DNA of 64,000 nt from Chaetoderma sp. LZ-2023a (lineage: Eukaryota; Mollusca; Caudofoveata; Chaetodermatida; Chaetodermatidae): positions 54,671,768 through 54,735,767 of the forward strand of contig CM067360.1 in assembly GCA_034401795.1 (NCBI GenBank), in the 5' to 3' direction. The notes beneath the pieces are model-generated. The model saw nothing but the letters and a program-made list of their open reading frames with translations, ran no database searches and was not told where the DNA came from. Below, piece after piece: positions 36,213-49,900 of the stretch. A program made the translations under genes and the position numbers. Within the stretch, counting starts at the first letter, position 1; each line of letters starts with the position of its first letter.

Positions 36213-37199
36213 TACATGTCCGCCTGCCCCTCAGCACACATGCATGCATGCCCCAATGCCTACCCACTAGTTCGCCCACCCGCCCACACGCACACACAAA
36301 TGCATGTACGCACCATGAGAGCAGGTGAATTCATTTATCATTCTCGGCTTCTTTCTCTTGTATAGGCCAGTTGTCTTGTTAGATGGTAAGACTGATAGCT
36401 TCTGTTTTTGATGGTGCATATATGTGAAGGCACAGGCATTTGAAGTTTACCCGCCTATTTCATATTATTAGCATATTTCATATGCTACTATATATATATT
36501 AGTATATGAAGTATGCTAATAATATGAGATCGGCGGGTAAACTTCAAATTCCTATGGTGAAGGAACAGCTAAAATATATGTTCACTACGTCAATATATGA
36601 TACTAAACCAACTATATGTGTGAATGATTTTCAGATATCTGGGTTATCTCCAAGGTTTAGCAATTTGTAACAGTTGTTTATGAATGTATTAGTACAGATA
36701 CCTAATGGTACCTGCTTATATTCATACTAATCTGTACATAAATGAGGTCAACTTTCACCATTTGATTCATATTCAGTAGTTACATTAGTTCAGTTTAAGC
36801 TTTCAAGTAATCGTATGGTCTCGGACCTCAATCTCACCATTATTTCTGCTTTTCTCATATAAGGAATATCTGGGAATGAGGACTAGTAATGGTTTCCTAC
36901 ACTAACTCAACAAATTATGGATATTTTACCCTAATATTATTTTCTGACATAAAGCATTCTTAGACACCAAATATTATAGGAATTAGTGTTTAGCACGGAA
37001 TGTTCTGATGAAAGAGATAGAATAAGCGCAGAGGAATATGCAATCTGGAGAGGGAAAATGAATTAGAATAGCTACTATTTGAACCCAGTAGGAATTACCT
37101 CCCTTATCTATTGCCCACCAGCTAACATTAAGAATCCATAGCTCGTCATATAGAGAAATACTATGGGCGGATTCAGGATTTCTGGAGGGAGGGGTTTAA
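32580..37199 (+). repeat. Higher-order repeat unit A2-A1-A1-B (expanded by one monomer)
   Basis: Monomers start at 32580 (A2), 33752 and 34924 (both A1) and 36100 (B). The extra 1172-bp A1 is what an unequal exchange within the unit would give. The A1 at 33752 shares private changes with the preceding A2 ('cccagccatccg', 'aaatatgtggg'), indicating recent exchange or conversion between neighbours. Confidence 0.85.
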
Positions 37200-40100
37200 A
37201 TGAAAAGGACAGTTTCAATCACCTGCAAGAGAATTATGCAACGGATTGCACACACACGCACGCACGCAACCACGCACGCATACATGTCCGCCTGCCCCAC
37301 AGCACACATGCATGTACGCACCAATGCCTACCCACCCATCCGCCCACATGCACACACAAATGAATATACTCACCATGAGAGCAAGTGAATTCGTTTATCA
37401 GTCGTGGCTGCCTTCTCTGGTATAGGCCAGTTTTCTTGTTAGATGGTAAGACTGATAGCTTCTGTTTATGATGGTGCATATCTGTGAAGGCACAGGCATT
37501 TGAAGTTTACCCGCCTATTTCATATTATTAGCACATTTCAGATACTACTATATACATATTAGTTTATGAAATATGCTAATAATATGAAATAGGTGGGTAA
37601 ACTTCAAATGCCTGTGGTGAAGGAACAGCTAAAATATCTGATCACTTAGTCAAAATGTGATACTAAACCTGCTATGTGTGTGAATGATTTTCAGATATAT
37701 GGGTTATCCCCAAGGTTTAGCAATTTGTAACAGTTGTTTATGAATGTATAGTACAGATACCTAATGGTACCTGCTTATATTCAAACTAATCTGTACATAA
37801 ATGAGGTCAACTTTCACCATTTGATTCATATTTAGTAGTTACATTAGTTCAGTTTAAGCTTTGAAGTAATCTTATGGCCTCGGACCTCAAACCCACAATC
37901 ATTTCTGCTTTACTCATATAAGGAATATCTGAGAGTAAGGACTAGTAATGGAGAAATGAATTAGAATAGCTACTATTTGAACCCAAGGTTTGGCAATTTG
38001 TGACAGTTGTTTATGAATGTATAGTACAGAGACCTAATGGTACCTGCTTATATTCAAACTAATCTGTACATAAATGAGGTCAACTTTCACCATTCGATTC
38101 ATATTCAGTAGTTACATTAGTTCAGTTTAAGCTTTGAAGTAATCTTATGGCCTCGGACCTCAAACCCACAATCATTTCTGCTTTACTCATATAAGGAATA
38201 TCTGAGAGTAAGGACTAGTAATGGAGAAATGAATTAGAATAGCTACTATTTGAACTCCGTAGGAATTACCTCCCTTATCTATTGCCGACAAGCCAACATA
38301 TTAAGAATCTAGCTCGTCTTATAGAGAAATACTATGGGCGTATTCAGGATTTCTGGAGAGAGGGGGGTTAAATGAAAAGTACAGTTTCAATCACCTGCAA
38401 GAGAATTATGCAACGGATTGCACACACACGCACGCACGCAACCACGCACGCATACATGTCCGCCTGCCCCACAGCACACATGCATGTATGCACCAATGCC
38501 TACCCACCCATCCGCCCACATGCACACACAAATGAATATACTCACCATGAGAGCAAGTGAATTCGTTTATCAGTCGTGGCTGCCTTCTCTGGTATAGGCC
38601 AGTTTTCTTGTTAGATGGTAAGACTGATAGCTTCTGTTTATGATGGTGCATATCTGTGAAGGCACAGGCATTTGAAGTTTACCCGCCTATTTCATATTAT
38701 TAGCACATTTCAGATACTACTATATACATATTAGTTCATGAAATATGCTAATAATATGAAATAGGTGGGTAAACTTCAAATGCCTGTGGTGAAGGAACAG
38801 CTAAAATATCTGATCACTTAGTCAAAATGTGATACTAAACCTGCTATGTGTGTGAATGATTTTCAGATATATGGGTTATCCCCAAGGTTTAGCAATTTGT
38901 AACAGTTGTTTATGAATGTATAGTACAGATACCTAATGGTACCTGCTTATATTCAAACTAATCTGTACATAAATGAGGTCAACTTTCACCATTTGATTCA
39001 TATTTAGTAGTTACATTAGTTCAGTTTAAGCTTTGAAGTAATCTTATGGCCTCGGACCTCAAACCCACAATCATTTCTGCTTTACTCATATAAGGAATAT
39101 CTGAGAGTAAGGACTAGTAATGAAGAAATGAATTAGAATAGCTACTATTTGAACCCAAGGTTTGGCAATTTGTGACAGTTGTTTATGAATGTATAGTACA
39201 GAGACCTAATGGTACCTGCTTATATTCAAACTAATCTGTACATAAATGAGGTCAACTTTCACCATTCGATTCATATTCAGTAGTTACATTAGTTCAGTTT
39301 AAGCTTTGAAGTAATCTTATGGCCTCGGACCTCAAACCCACAATCATTTCTGCTTTACTCATATAAGGAATATCTGAGAGTAAGGACTAGTAATGGAGAA
39401 ATGAACTAGAATAGCTACTATTTGAACTCCGTAGGAATTACCTCCCTTATCTAGTGCCGACAAGCCAACATATTAAGAATCTAGCTCGTCTTATAGAGAA
39501 ATACTATGGGCGTATTCAGGATTTCTGGAGAGAGGGGGGGGTTAAATGAAAAGTACGTTTTCAATCACCTGCAAGAGAATTATGCAAAGGATTGCACACA
39601 CACACACACACGCACGTACGCACACACGCACGCACGCACGCACGCACGCATACATGTCCGCCTGCCCCTCAGCACACATGCATGCATGCCCCAATGCCTA
39701 CCCACTAGTTCGCCCACCCGCCCACACGCACACACAAATGCATGTACGCACCATGAGAGCAGGTGAATTCATTTATCATTCTCGGCTTCTTTCTCTTGTA
39801 TAGGCCAGTTGTCTTGTTAGATGGTAAGACTGATAGCTTCTGTTTTTGATGGTGCATATATGTGAAGGCACAGGCATTTGAAGTTTACCCGCCTATTTCA
39901 TATTATTAGCATATTTCATATGCTACTATATATATATTAGTATATGAAGTATGCTAATAATATGAGATCGGCGGGTAAACTTCAAATTCCTATGGTGAAG
40001 GAACAGCTAAAATATATGTTCACTACGTCAATATATGATACTAAACCAACTATATGTGTGAATGATTTTCAGATATCTGGGTTATCTCCAAGGTTTAGCA

Positions 40101-40637
40101 ATTTGTAACAGTTGTTTATGAATGTATTAGTACAGATACCTAATGGTACCTGCTTATATTCATACTAATCTGTACATAAATGAGGTCAACTTTCACCATT
40201 TGATTCATATTCAGTAGTTACATTAGTTCAGTTTAAGCTTTCAAGTAATCGTATGGTCTCGGACCTCAATCTCACCATTATTTCTGCTTTTCTCATATAA
40301 GGAATATCTGGGAATGAGGACTAGTAATGGTTTCCTACACTAACTCAACAAATTATGGATATTTTACCCTAATATTATTTTCTGACATAAAGCATTCTTA
40401 GACACCAAATATTATAGGAATTAGTGTTTAGCACGGAATGTTCTGATGAAAGAGATAGAATAAGCGCAGAGGAATATGCAATCTGGAGAGGGAAAATGAA
40501 TTAGAATAGCTACTATTTGAACCCAGTAGGAATTACCTCCCTTATCTATTGCCCACCAGCTAACATTAAGAATCCATAGCTCGTCATATAGAGAAATACT
40601 ATGGGCGGATTCAGGATTTCTGGAGGGAGGGGTTTAA
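37200..40637 (+). repeat. Higher-order repeat unit A2-A1-B (3438 bp)
   Basis: Monomers start at 37200 (A2), 38372 (A1) and 39546 (B). Confidence 0.85.
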
Positions 40638-43600
40638 ATGAAAAGGACAGTTTCAATCACCTGCAAGAGAATTATGCAACGGATTGCACACACACGCACG
40701 CACGCAACCACGCACGCATACATGTCCGCCTGCCCCACAGCACACATGCATGTACGCACCAATGCCTACCCACCCATCCGCCCACATGCACACACAAATG
40801 AATATACTCACCATGAGAGCAAGTGAATTCGTTTATCAGTCGTGGCTGCCTTCTCTGGTATAGGCCAGTTTTCTTGTTAGATGGTAAGACTGATAGCTTC
40901 TGTTTATGATGGTGCATATCTGTGAAGGCACAGGCATTTGAAGTTTACCCGCCTATTTCATATTATTAGCACATTTCAGATACTACTATATACATATTAG
41001 TTTATGAAATATGCTAATAATATGAAATAGGTGGGTAAACTTCAAATGCCTGTGGTGAAGGAACAGCTAAAATATCTGATCACTTAGTCAAAATGTGATA
41101 CTAAACCTGCTATGTGTGTGAATGATTTTCAGATATATGGGTTATCCCCAAGGTTTAGCAATTTGTAACAGTTGTTTATGAATGTATAGTACAGATACCT
41201 AATGGTACCTGCTTATATTCAAACTAATCTGTACATAAATGAGGTCAACTTTCACCATTTGATTCATATTTAGTAGTTACATTAGTTCAGTTTAAGCTTT
41301 GAAGTAATCTTATGGCCTCGGACCTCAAACCCACAATCATTTCTGCTTTACTCATATAAGGAATATCTGAGAGTAAGGACTAGTAATGGAGAAATGAATT
41401 AGAATAGCTACTATTTGAACCCAAGGTTTGGCAATTTGTGACAGTTGTTTATGAATGTATAGTACAGAGACCTAATGGTACCTGCTTATATTCAAACTAA
41501 TCTGTACATAAATGAGGTCAACTTTCACCATTCGATTCATATTCAGTAGTTACATTAGTTCAGTTTAAGCTTTGAAGTAATCTTATGGCCTCGGACCTCA
41601 AACCCACAATCATTTCTGCTTTACTCATATAAGGAATATCTGAGAGTAAGGACTAGTAATGGAGAAATGAATTAGAATAGCTACTATTTGAACTCCGTAG
41701 GAATTACCTCCCTTATCTATTGCCGACAAGCCAACATATTAAGAATCTAGCTCGTCTTATAGAGAAATACTATGGGCGTATTCAGGATTTCTGGAGAGAG
41801 GGGGGTTAAATGAAAAGTACAGTTTCAATCACCTGCAAGAGAATTATGCAACGGATTGCACACACACGCACGCACGCAACCACGCACGCATACATGTCCG
41901 CCTGCCCCACAGCACACATGCATGTATGCACCAATGCCTACCCACCCATCCGCCCACATGCACACACAAATGAATATACTCACCATGAGAGCAAGTGAAT
42001 TCGTTTATCAGTCGTGGCTGCCTTCTCTGGTATAGGCCAGTTTTCTTGTTAGATGGTAAGACTGATAGCTTCTGTTTATGATGGTGCATATCTGTGAAGG
42101 CACAGGCATTTGAAGTTTACCCGCCTATTTCATATTATTAGCACATTTCAGATACTACTATATACATATTAGTTCATGAAATATGCTAATAATATGAAAT
42201 AGGTGGGTAAACTTCAAATGCCTGTGGTGAAGGAACAGCTAAAATATCTGATCACTTAGTCAAAATGTGATACTAAACCTGCTATGTGTGTGAATGATTT
42301 TCAGATATATGGGTTATCCCCAAGGTTTAGCAATTTGTAACAGTTGTTTATGAATGTATAGTACAGATACCTAATGGTACCTGCTTATATTCAAACTAAT
42401 CTGTACATAAATGAGGTCAACTTTCACCATTTGATTCATATTTAGTAGTTACATTAGTTCAGTTTAAGCTTTGAAGTAATCTTATGGCCTCGGACCTCAA
42501 ACCCACAATCATTTCTGCTTTACTCATATAAGGAATATCTGAGAGTAAGGACTAGTAATGGAGAAATGAATTAGAATAGCTACTATTTGAACCCAAGGTT
42601 TGGCAATTTGTGACAGTTGTTTATGAATGTATAGTACAGAGACCTAATGGTACCTGCTTATATTCAAACTAATCTGTACATAAATGAGGTCAACTTTCAC
42701 CATTCGATTCATATTCAGTAGTTACATTAGTTCAGTTTAAGCTTTGAAGTAATCTTATGGCCTCGGACCTCAAACCCACAATCATTTCTGCTTTACTCAT
42801 ATAAGGAATATCTGAGAGTAAGGACTAGTAATGGAGAAATGAATTAGAATAGCTACTATTTGAACTCCGTAGGAATTACCTCCCTTATCTATTGCCGACA
42901 AGCCAACATATTAAGAATCTAGCTCGTCTTATAGAGAAATACTATGGGCGTATTCAGGATTTCTGGAGAGAGGGGGGTTAAATGAAAAGTACATTTTCAA
43001 TCACCTGCAAGAGAATTATGCAAAGGATTGCACACACACACACGCACACGCACGTACGCATGCACGCACGCACACACGCACGCATACATGTCCGCCTGCC
43101 CCTCAGCACACATGCATGCATGCCCCAATGCCTACCCACTAGTTCGCTCACCCGCCCACACGCACACACAAATGCATGTACGCACCATGAGAGCAGGTGA
43201 ATTCATTTATCATTCTCGGCTTCTTTCTCTCGTATAGGCCAGTTGTCTTGTTAGATGGTAAGACTGATAGCTTCTGTTTTTGATGGTGCATATCTGTGAA
43301 GGCACAGGCATTTGAAGTTTACCCGCCTATTTCATATTATTAGCATATTTCATATGCTACTATATATATATATTAGTATATGAAGTATGCTAATAATATG
43401 AGATCGGCGGGTAAACTTCAAATTCCTATGGTGAAGGAACAGCTAAAATATATGTTCACTACGTCAATATATGATACTAAACCAACTATATGTGTGAATG
43501 ATTTTCAGATATCTGGGTTATCTCCAAGGTTTAGCAATTTGTAACAGTTGTTTATGAATGTATTAGTACAGATACCTAATGGTACCTGCTTATATTCATA

Positions 43601-44048
43601 CTAATCTGTACATAAATGAGGTCAACTTTCACCATTTGATTCATATTCAGTAGTTACATTAGTTCAGTCTCGGACCTCAATCTCACCAATATTTCTGCTT
43701 TTCTCATATAAGGAATATCTGGGAATGAGGACTAGTAATGGTTTCCTACACTAACTCAACAAATTATGGATATTTTACCCTAATATTATTTTCTGACATA
43801 AAGCATTCTTAGACACCAAATATTATAGGAATTTGTGTTTAGCACGGAATGTTCTGATGAAAGAGATAGAATAAGCGCAGAGGAATATGCAATCTGGAGA
43901 GGGAAAATGAATTAGAATAGCTACTATTTGAACCCAGTAGGAATTACCTCCCTTATCTATTGCCCACCAGCTAACATTAAGAATCCATAGCTCGTCATAT
44001 AGAGAAATACTATGGGCGGATTCAGGATTTCTGGAGGGAGGGGTTTAA
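40638..44048 (+). repeat. Higher-order repeat unit A2-A1-B (3411 bp, B with 25-bp deletion)
   Basis: Monomers start at 40638 (A2), 41810 (A1) and 42982 (B). The sequence after B lacks the 25 bp between 'ttcag' and 'tctcgg' (junction near 43667), a deletion shared with junctions near 26507 and 59336. Confidence 0.85.
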
Positions 44049-45889
44049 ATGAAAAGGACAGTTTCAATCACCTGCAAGAGAATTATGCAACGGATTGCAC
44101 ACACACGCACGCACGCAACCACGCACGCATACATGTCCGCCTGCCCCACAGCACACATGCATGTACGCACCAATGCCTACACACCCATCCGCCCACATGC
44201 ACACACAAATGAATATACTCACCATGAGAGCAAGTGAATTCGTTTATCAGTCGTGGCTGCCTTCTCTGGTATAGGCCAGTTTTCTTGTTAGATGGTAAGA
44301 CTGATAGCTTCTGTTTATGATGGTGCATATCTGTGAAGGCATAGGCATTTGAAGTTTACCCGCCTATTTCATATTATTAGCACATTTCAGATACTACTAT
44401 ATACATATTAGTTTATGAAATATGCTAATAATATGAAATAGGTGGGTAAACTTCAAATGCCTGTGGTGAAGGAACAGCTAAAATATCTGATCACTTAGTC
44501 AAAATGTGATACTAAACCTGCTATGTGTGTGAATGATTTTCAGATATATGGGTTATCCCCAAGGTTTAGCAATTTGTAACAGTTGTTTATGAATGTATAG
44601 TACAGATACCTAATGGTACCTGCTTATATTCAAACTAATCTGTACATAAATGAGGTCAACTTTCACCATTTGATTCATATTTAGTAGTTACATTAGTTCA
44701 GTTTAAGCTTTGAAGTAATCTTATGGCTTCGGACCTCAAACCCACAATCATTTCTGCTTTACTCATATAAGGAATATCTGAGAGTAAGGACTAGTAATGG
44801 AGAAATGAATTAGAATAGCTACTATTTGAACCCAAGGTTTGGCAATTTGTGACAGTTGTTTATGAATGTATAGTACAGAGACCTAATGGTACCTGCTTAT
44901 ATTCAAACTAATCTGTACATAAATGAGGTCAACTTTCACCATTTGATTCATATTCAGTAGTTACATTAGTTCAGTTTAAGCTTTGAAGTAATCTTATGGC
45001 CTCGGACCTCAAACCCACAATCATTTCTGCTTTACTCATATAAGGAATATCTGAGAGTAAGGACTAGTAATGGAGAAATGAATTAGAATAGCTACTATTT
45101 GAACTCCGTAGGAATTACTTCCCTTATCTATTGCCGACAAGCCAACATATTAAGAATCTAGCTCGTCTTATAGAGAAATACTATGGGCGTATTCAGGATT
45201 TCTGGAGAGAGGGGGGTTAAATGAAAAGTACATTTTCAATCACCTGCAAGAGAATTATGCAAAGGATTGCACACATACACACGCACGCACGTACGTACGT
45301 ACGCACGCACGCACGCACGCACGCATATATGTCCGCCTGCCCCTCAGCACACATGCATGCATGCCCCAATGCCTACCCACTAGTTCGCCCACACGCACAC
45401 ACAAATGCATGTACGCACCATGAGAGCAGGTGAATTCATTTATCATTCTCGGCTTCTTTCTCTCGTGTAGGCCAGTTGTCTTGTTAGATGGTAAGACTGA
45501 TAGCTTCTGTTTTTGATGGTGCATATCTGTGAAGGCACAGGCATTTGAAGTTTACCCGCCTATTTCATATTATTAGCATATTTCATATGCTACTATATAT
45601 ATATATTAGTATATGAAGTATGCTAATAATATGAGATCGGCGGGTAAACTTCAAATGCCTGTGGTGAAGGAACAGCTAAAATATATGTTCACTACGTCAA
45701 TATATGATACTAAACCAACTATATGTGTGAATGATTTTCAGATATCTGGGTTATCTATAAGGTTTAGCAATTTGTAACAGTTGTTTATGAATGTATTAGT
45801 ACAGATACCTAATGGTACCTGCTTATATTCATACTAATCTGTACATAAATGAGGTCAACTTTCAATTCATATTCAGTAGTTCAGTTTAA

Positions 45890-45912
45890 TTTTTTTTGTA
45901 AAATCCTTTATT
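45890..45912 (-). terminator. Poly(A) signal and A tail of the retrotransposon
   Basis: On the minus strand AATAAA (complement of 45907-45912) is followed about 10 nt later by an 8-A tail (T run at 45890-45897) abutting the satellite. This defines the RNA 3' end used for insertion. Confidence 0.85.
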
Positions 45913-46086
45913 TACATAAATGTTTGTACAATTAAAAAGCAGGCCATATGAGCTTGCGTAATATACTTTATGCCGTAATGATCAGTACAAGTGTCCTATT
46001 AATCTGAGCAAAATTCAATAACTGTAGCATTTAATTTACACAGTATTATAAACACATCAAATAAACCAGTTATTTAAAATATTCCA

Positions 46087-46890
46087 AAAATACTTTGCCC
46101 AAAAGCTGCCCCTGGCATAGGCCGCAACAGCATTCAATCAAAGCCGTTCCAAAATATCCAAATATGCAAACATCAACATGTAAACGCAATGCAAATCCAC
46201 CAGGATGGAACCAACACTCACAGATTAAAAGCCAAAATACCTACGATATCTCACTTTTGCTTGTTGGAACCCTTTGACACTTTCGTGACTGAACCCTACC
46301 ACTGTCAAAGACAGCAGCAGCATCCCTTCCAGACAGTTCCGAAGCACTCAAACCTTCAATGACCGTAAGCTTAAAGCGATGTGAATATAGAAAGACAAAA
46401 ATCCGACAGGCTAACAGACAAAATCTGACAACCTGGCTGATGAGCAGACATAAATGCTTATACAATTAAAAAGCAATAGCATAGCCAAAAGATAAACGCA
46501 TAATTAAAGTTTTAAAACTACTTTGACTGAAAACTACCTCCGCCAAAAGCAACAACAGCCTTCAGTCAAAACAGTTCCAAAAGCATCCAAAGAAACCTTA
46601 ATCAAATACCATTCTGAAAATACTCTGACCGGAAACTGGCTCCGCCAAAAGCAGCAACAGCTTCCAGTGAAAACAGTTCCAAAAAACCTATACACAGTTT
46701 TGTGCCATTAAATAATGTAAAGAAAACTTAATCATGAGTCAAAACAACACTAATACTCAATATACAGAAGAATGCAGCATCTGCAATACTGGACAATATA
46801 AATTATGTCAAAAAGTTTTGAAAAAGATCCGACCGGCAGCTGTCTCAGTTAAGAGCTGAAACAGCTCCCAGTTGGGTCAGTTCCAAAACC
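46087..46890 (-). repeat. Diverged tandem motifs in the 3' UTR (about 80-bp block, five copies)
   Basis: A block resembling 'ctccgccaaaagcagcaaca' then 'cttccagtgaaaacagttcc' (plus-strand reading) recurs at about 46087-46160, 46281-46347, 46511-46585, 46609-46684 and 46811-46890. The spacer lengths are irregular. Each block contains a self-complementary 'ggaaactg...cagttcc'-type pairing, so each could form a stem in the RNA. 3' UTR structures serve as RT recognition sites in some non-LTR elements; that role is inference here. Confidence 0.65.
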
Positions 46891-46992
46891 TCAGAATGCT
46901 CTAATGATGATAAATAATCCGACACCTTTAAGGGCGCTACAGCATTATAAAACACTAACAAAATGACAAACTTAACAGATAACATACATAAA

Positions 46993-49900
46993 TCAAAAAT
47001 GAAGACATAGCTTTGATCTATCATCAAAATAGCAAAACAGATTGGAAGCGAGCCAATGGCTGCTAAATTCACTCTCAATCATACGTTTATAATCTACTAA
47101 AATTCTGAACCTTATTGAACTGAAAAGCTCAGCCAATAGGTCCAGCGATAGAATTTTTCTTAAAGGGTACACTCTAACTTCGCACCTATTCCGCCATATA
47201 ATATGCCGGCCAAGGGCTACTACCGCTAAAATAACATTAAATTGTTCTTTTTGAACAATGTTCGGAAAATTGTTGAAACGTACTAGGTTTTCGTTCAGAT
47301 TAATCAAACCGTTAGACAACTGATGTACCCATTTGGAAATCACTGACCACAGATCATTGCCTATCTGGCACTTGTACATCAAATGCTCAGCAGTCTCAAT
47401 ATGGGGACAAAAAGAACATCTAATCTTCATATTCATATGAAGCTTACGAGCCATGAAATAGCCCGTGCCTAATATGTCATGTGCTAACCTGTACGTAACA
47501 GTCCTATGAACAGGATCTATAAACCTATTGTGTAAATTGGACCAGGTGGTAGAGAAATCAATCGTTCTAAAAACTTTGTATAGAGGCAAAGGAACAAAAT
47601 ATCTCTTATTCAGAAGCTGATAAAAGGACTTTGTAGAGTTAAAGCTTAACCAGTCATGGTCCGGATAGAGTTTACTAAATTCATGGAAAACCTTGACTAC
47701 TTCCTTATAGAAAGGAGGCATCCAATCTGCATGAGGGACGGAATTACTGGCTAAAGATGGCTTGATCTTCCGTAACGTAAACCCTATCCAGTACCGAGCG
47801 AAAATAGCCCATTTTGGCATATCTTCACTCAAAATCCGTTGTATATGTGTTAAAATGAAAGCTTTAACCTTTAACGTGATATTAATTAAACCTACCCCGC
47901 CTTTAAGAACAGGGTAGTACAGGAAATCACGCCTTAACGGCTCAAAAAACTTTGTATCCCATAAAAATAAGAAAATTTCCCTTTTAATACGTTTAACAAC
48001 AGCACTGGGAATAGTCATGACACTTGCCAAATACCAAAGTTTGCTAAGTGCAAGAACATTAACTACACTAGATTTGCCGAAAATTGATAGACTTCTACGT
48101 TTCCACATATTTAAAACCGAAATTAAATTATTCACCACTTTATTAAAATTCATATCAAGGGAAACGTGCCTGCCAAAATACACTCCTAAAATTTTTCCCG
48201 AAGAATCTGGCCACGAAATGCCGAAACCATGATCAGAACTACTTTGCCATTTGCCAAATGTCAAGACTTTACACTTTTGCATGTTGAGCTTAGAACCAGA
48301 AGCTTTACCGTAATGGTTGGCTATACTCAAAAGGCGACCGACTGATCTATGATTGCTACAAATACCGGTCGAGTCATCCGCGTACAACGATATTCGTACT
48401 TCCTCGCCGCTGCCAGGTATTTTAAAACCTGACAGCTGCGCATCTGCACGAACCATCCTCGCAAATGGCTCGAGAGCTAGTACATATAGCAACGGACTAA
48501 GTGAGCAACCTTGACGTACTGACCTCTTAATAGCGAAAGGTTCACTGATGTTACCATTTACTAAAACAGAGCTTTCAATATCAGTATACAATAAACGAAT
48601 CCAACGTATAAAAGTCTCTGGAAAAGAACAAGCATCTAGAAGCTTAAATAAATATTGATGATTGACCCGATCAAAAGCCTTTTCCTGGTCTAAACAAACA
48701 AAAGCTACAGAGGTACCACGATTATGACAATAATCCACAATATTCCTTAGCATATGTAAATTATCTAGAATGGAGCGACCTCTAATGGAGCAAGTTTGGT
48801 CAGGATGGACAAGATTTTTTAACACACAGGACAACCGATTTGCAATGGCCTTTGACAAAATTTTATAGTCCACATTTAACATAGACAAAGGTCGCCAGTT
48901 TTTCAGAAATTGCTTCTGAGTTTTATCCTTACAAAGTAAAGTTATGATTCCAAGTTTCTGTGACCTTGACATTTGACCTTCTTGAAATTCATGATTATAT
49001 AAATTAGTAAGATAAGGACCTAGAAGAGGCCAAAAAGTTGAGTAAAACTCAGCTGTGAGACCATCCGATCCGGGTGACCTATTGTTGGACATGCCTTTTA
49101 AAGAGACCTCAATTTCTTCAAGTGTGATGGGACCGTCACAGAAAAGCTGATTCTCATCGCTTAAGGAGGGCATATCTTTAAGTATTTCATTACACATTAA
49201 CCCATCAACAGGTTCATTTGTATATAATTTGAGATAAAATTCCCGCGCATAAGCTTCTATAGACGTAGGGTCAGTAATTTCAATTCCATTGTCTTCTAAT
49301 TTAGGGATGACCTTGTCTTGGGAAGATTTAAATTCTTTCTGATAGAAGAATATTGAAGGGCTTTCGCCGTACTCAAGAAGATTAACTTTAGAGCGGATAA
49401 GAACTCCATTCTGTTTATGTAAATGAAACCTATAAAGGCTGTCTTTCAAAGCTTTAATCTGATCAGTAAAGTTCCCAGGGCTTCTAATCTCTGCCTGACA
49501 CAAAAGATTCAAACGCAACCTTTGACCTTTAACCTCAACAGATTCTAAACGCTTCTTATTTCTTGAAAAATTTATAGCAAATTGCTTAATTTTCTTTTTA
49601 AAGACATCCCAGCAATCCGAATCTATATTATGCTCAGTTAGTAAATTTTCCAAGAAATCATGACATTGAGCGACGAAACGCTCATCCTTTAGAAGGGTAT
49701 TATTAAACTTCCAATAAGACGGACCTATAGAGAAGCCATCAATATTTGAAAGTGTCAATAGCACGAAACGATGATCACTAAAGATAACATTAGTGATTAC
49801 AACTTCAGATATTGAAGCTTTCAAAGACTCACTTACGTAAAAACGATCTAGACGAGTACCCACGCTAAAGTCTGAATTCCATCTGGTAACCGCTCTAGTG

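Larger units (their letters stand above)
24501..45889 (+). repeat. Homogenised satellite core, monomers of 1065-1176 bp in a higher-order repeat
   Basis: Using 'aaatgaaaag' plus 'tcacctgcaagagaatta' as the anchor, monomers begin at 24651, 25823, 26888, 28054, 29146, 30318, 31490, 32580, 33752, 34924, 36100, 37200, 38372, 39546, 40638, 41810, 42982, 44049 and 45221. Three variants recur. A2 has 'tttaaatgaaaaggacagtt' and 'tgtacgcacc'. A1 has 'gttaaatgaaaagtacagtt' and usually 'tgtatgcacc'. B has 'gtacattttcaatc', 'cccctcagcacacatgcatg' and 'actagttcgc'. Monomers of the same class differ by few bases over more than 1 kb. There is no credible protein: the small frames are translated CA/GCAC repeats. 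Confidence 0.95.

Noticed and set aside
24501..45889. Regularly spaced near-identical repeats resembling a CRISPR-like array
   Set aside because: The unit is about 1.1 kb with no short-repeat/unique-spacer structure, and the genome is clearly animal.
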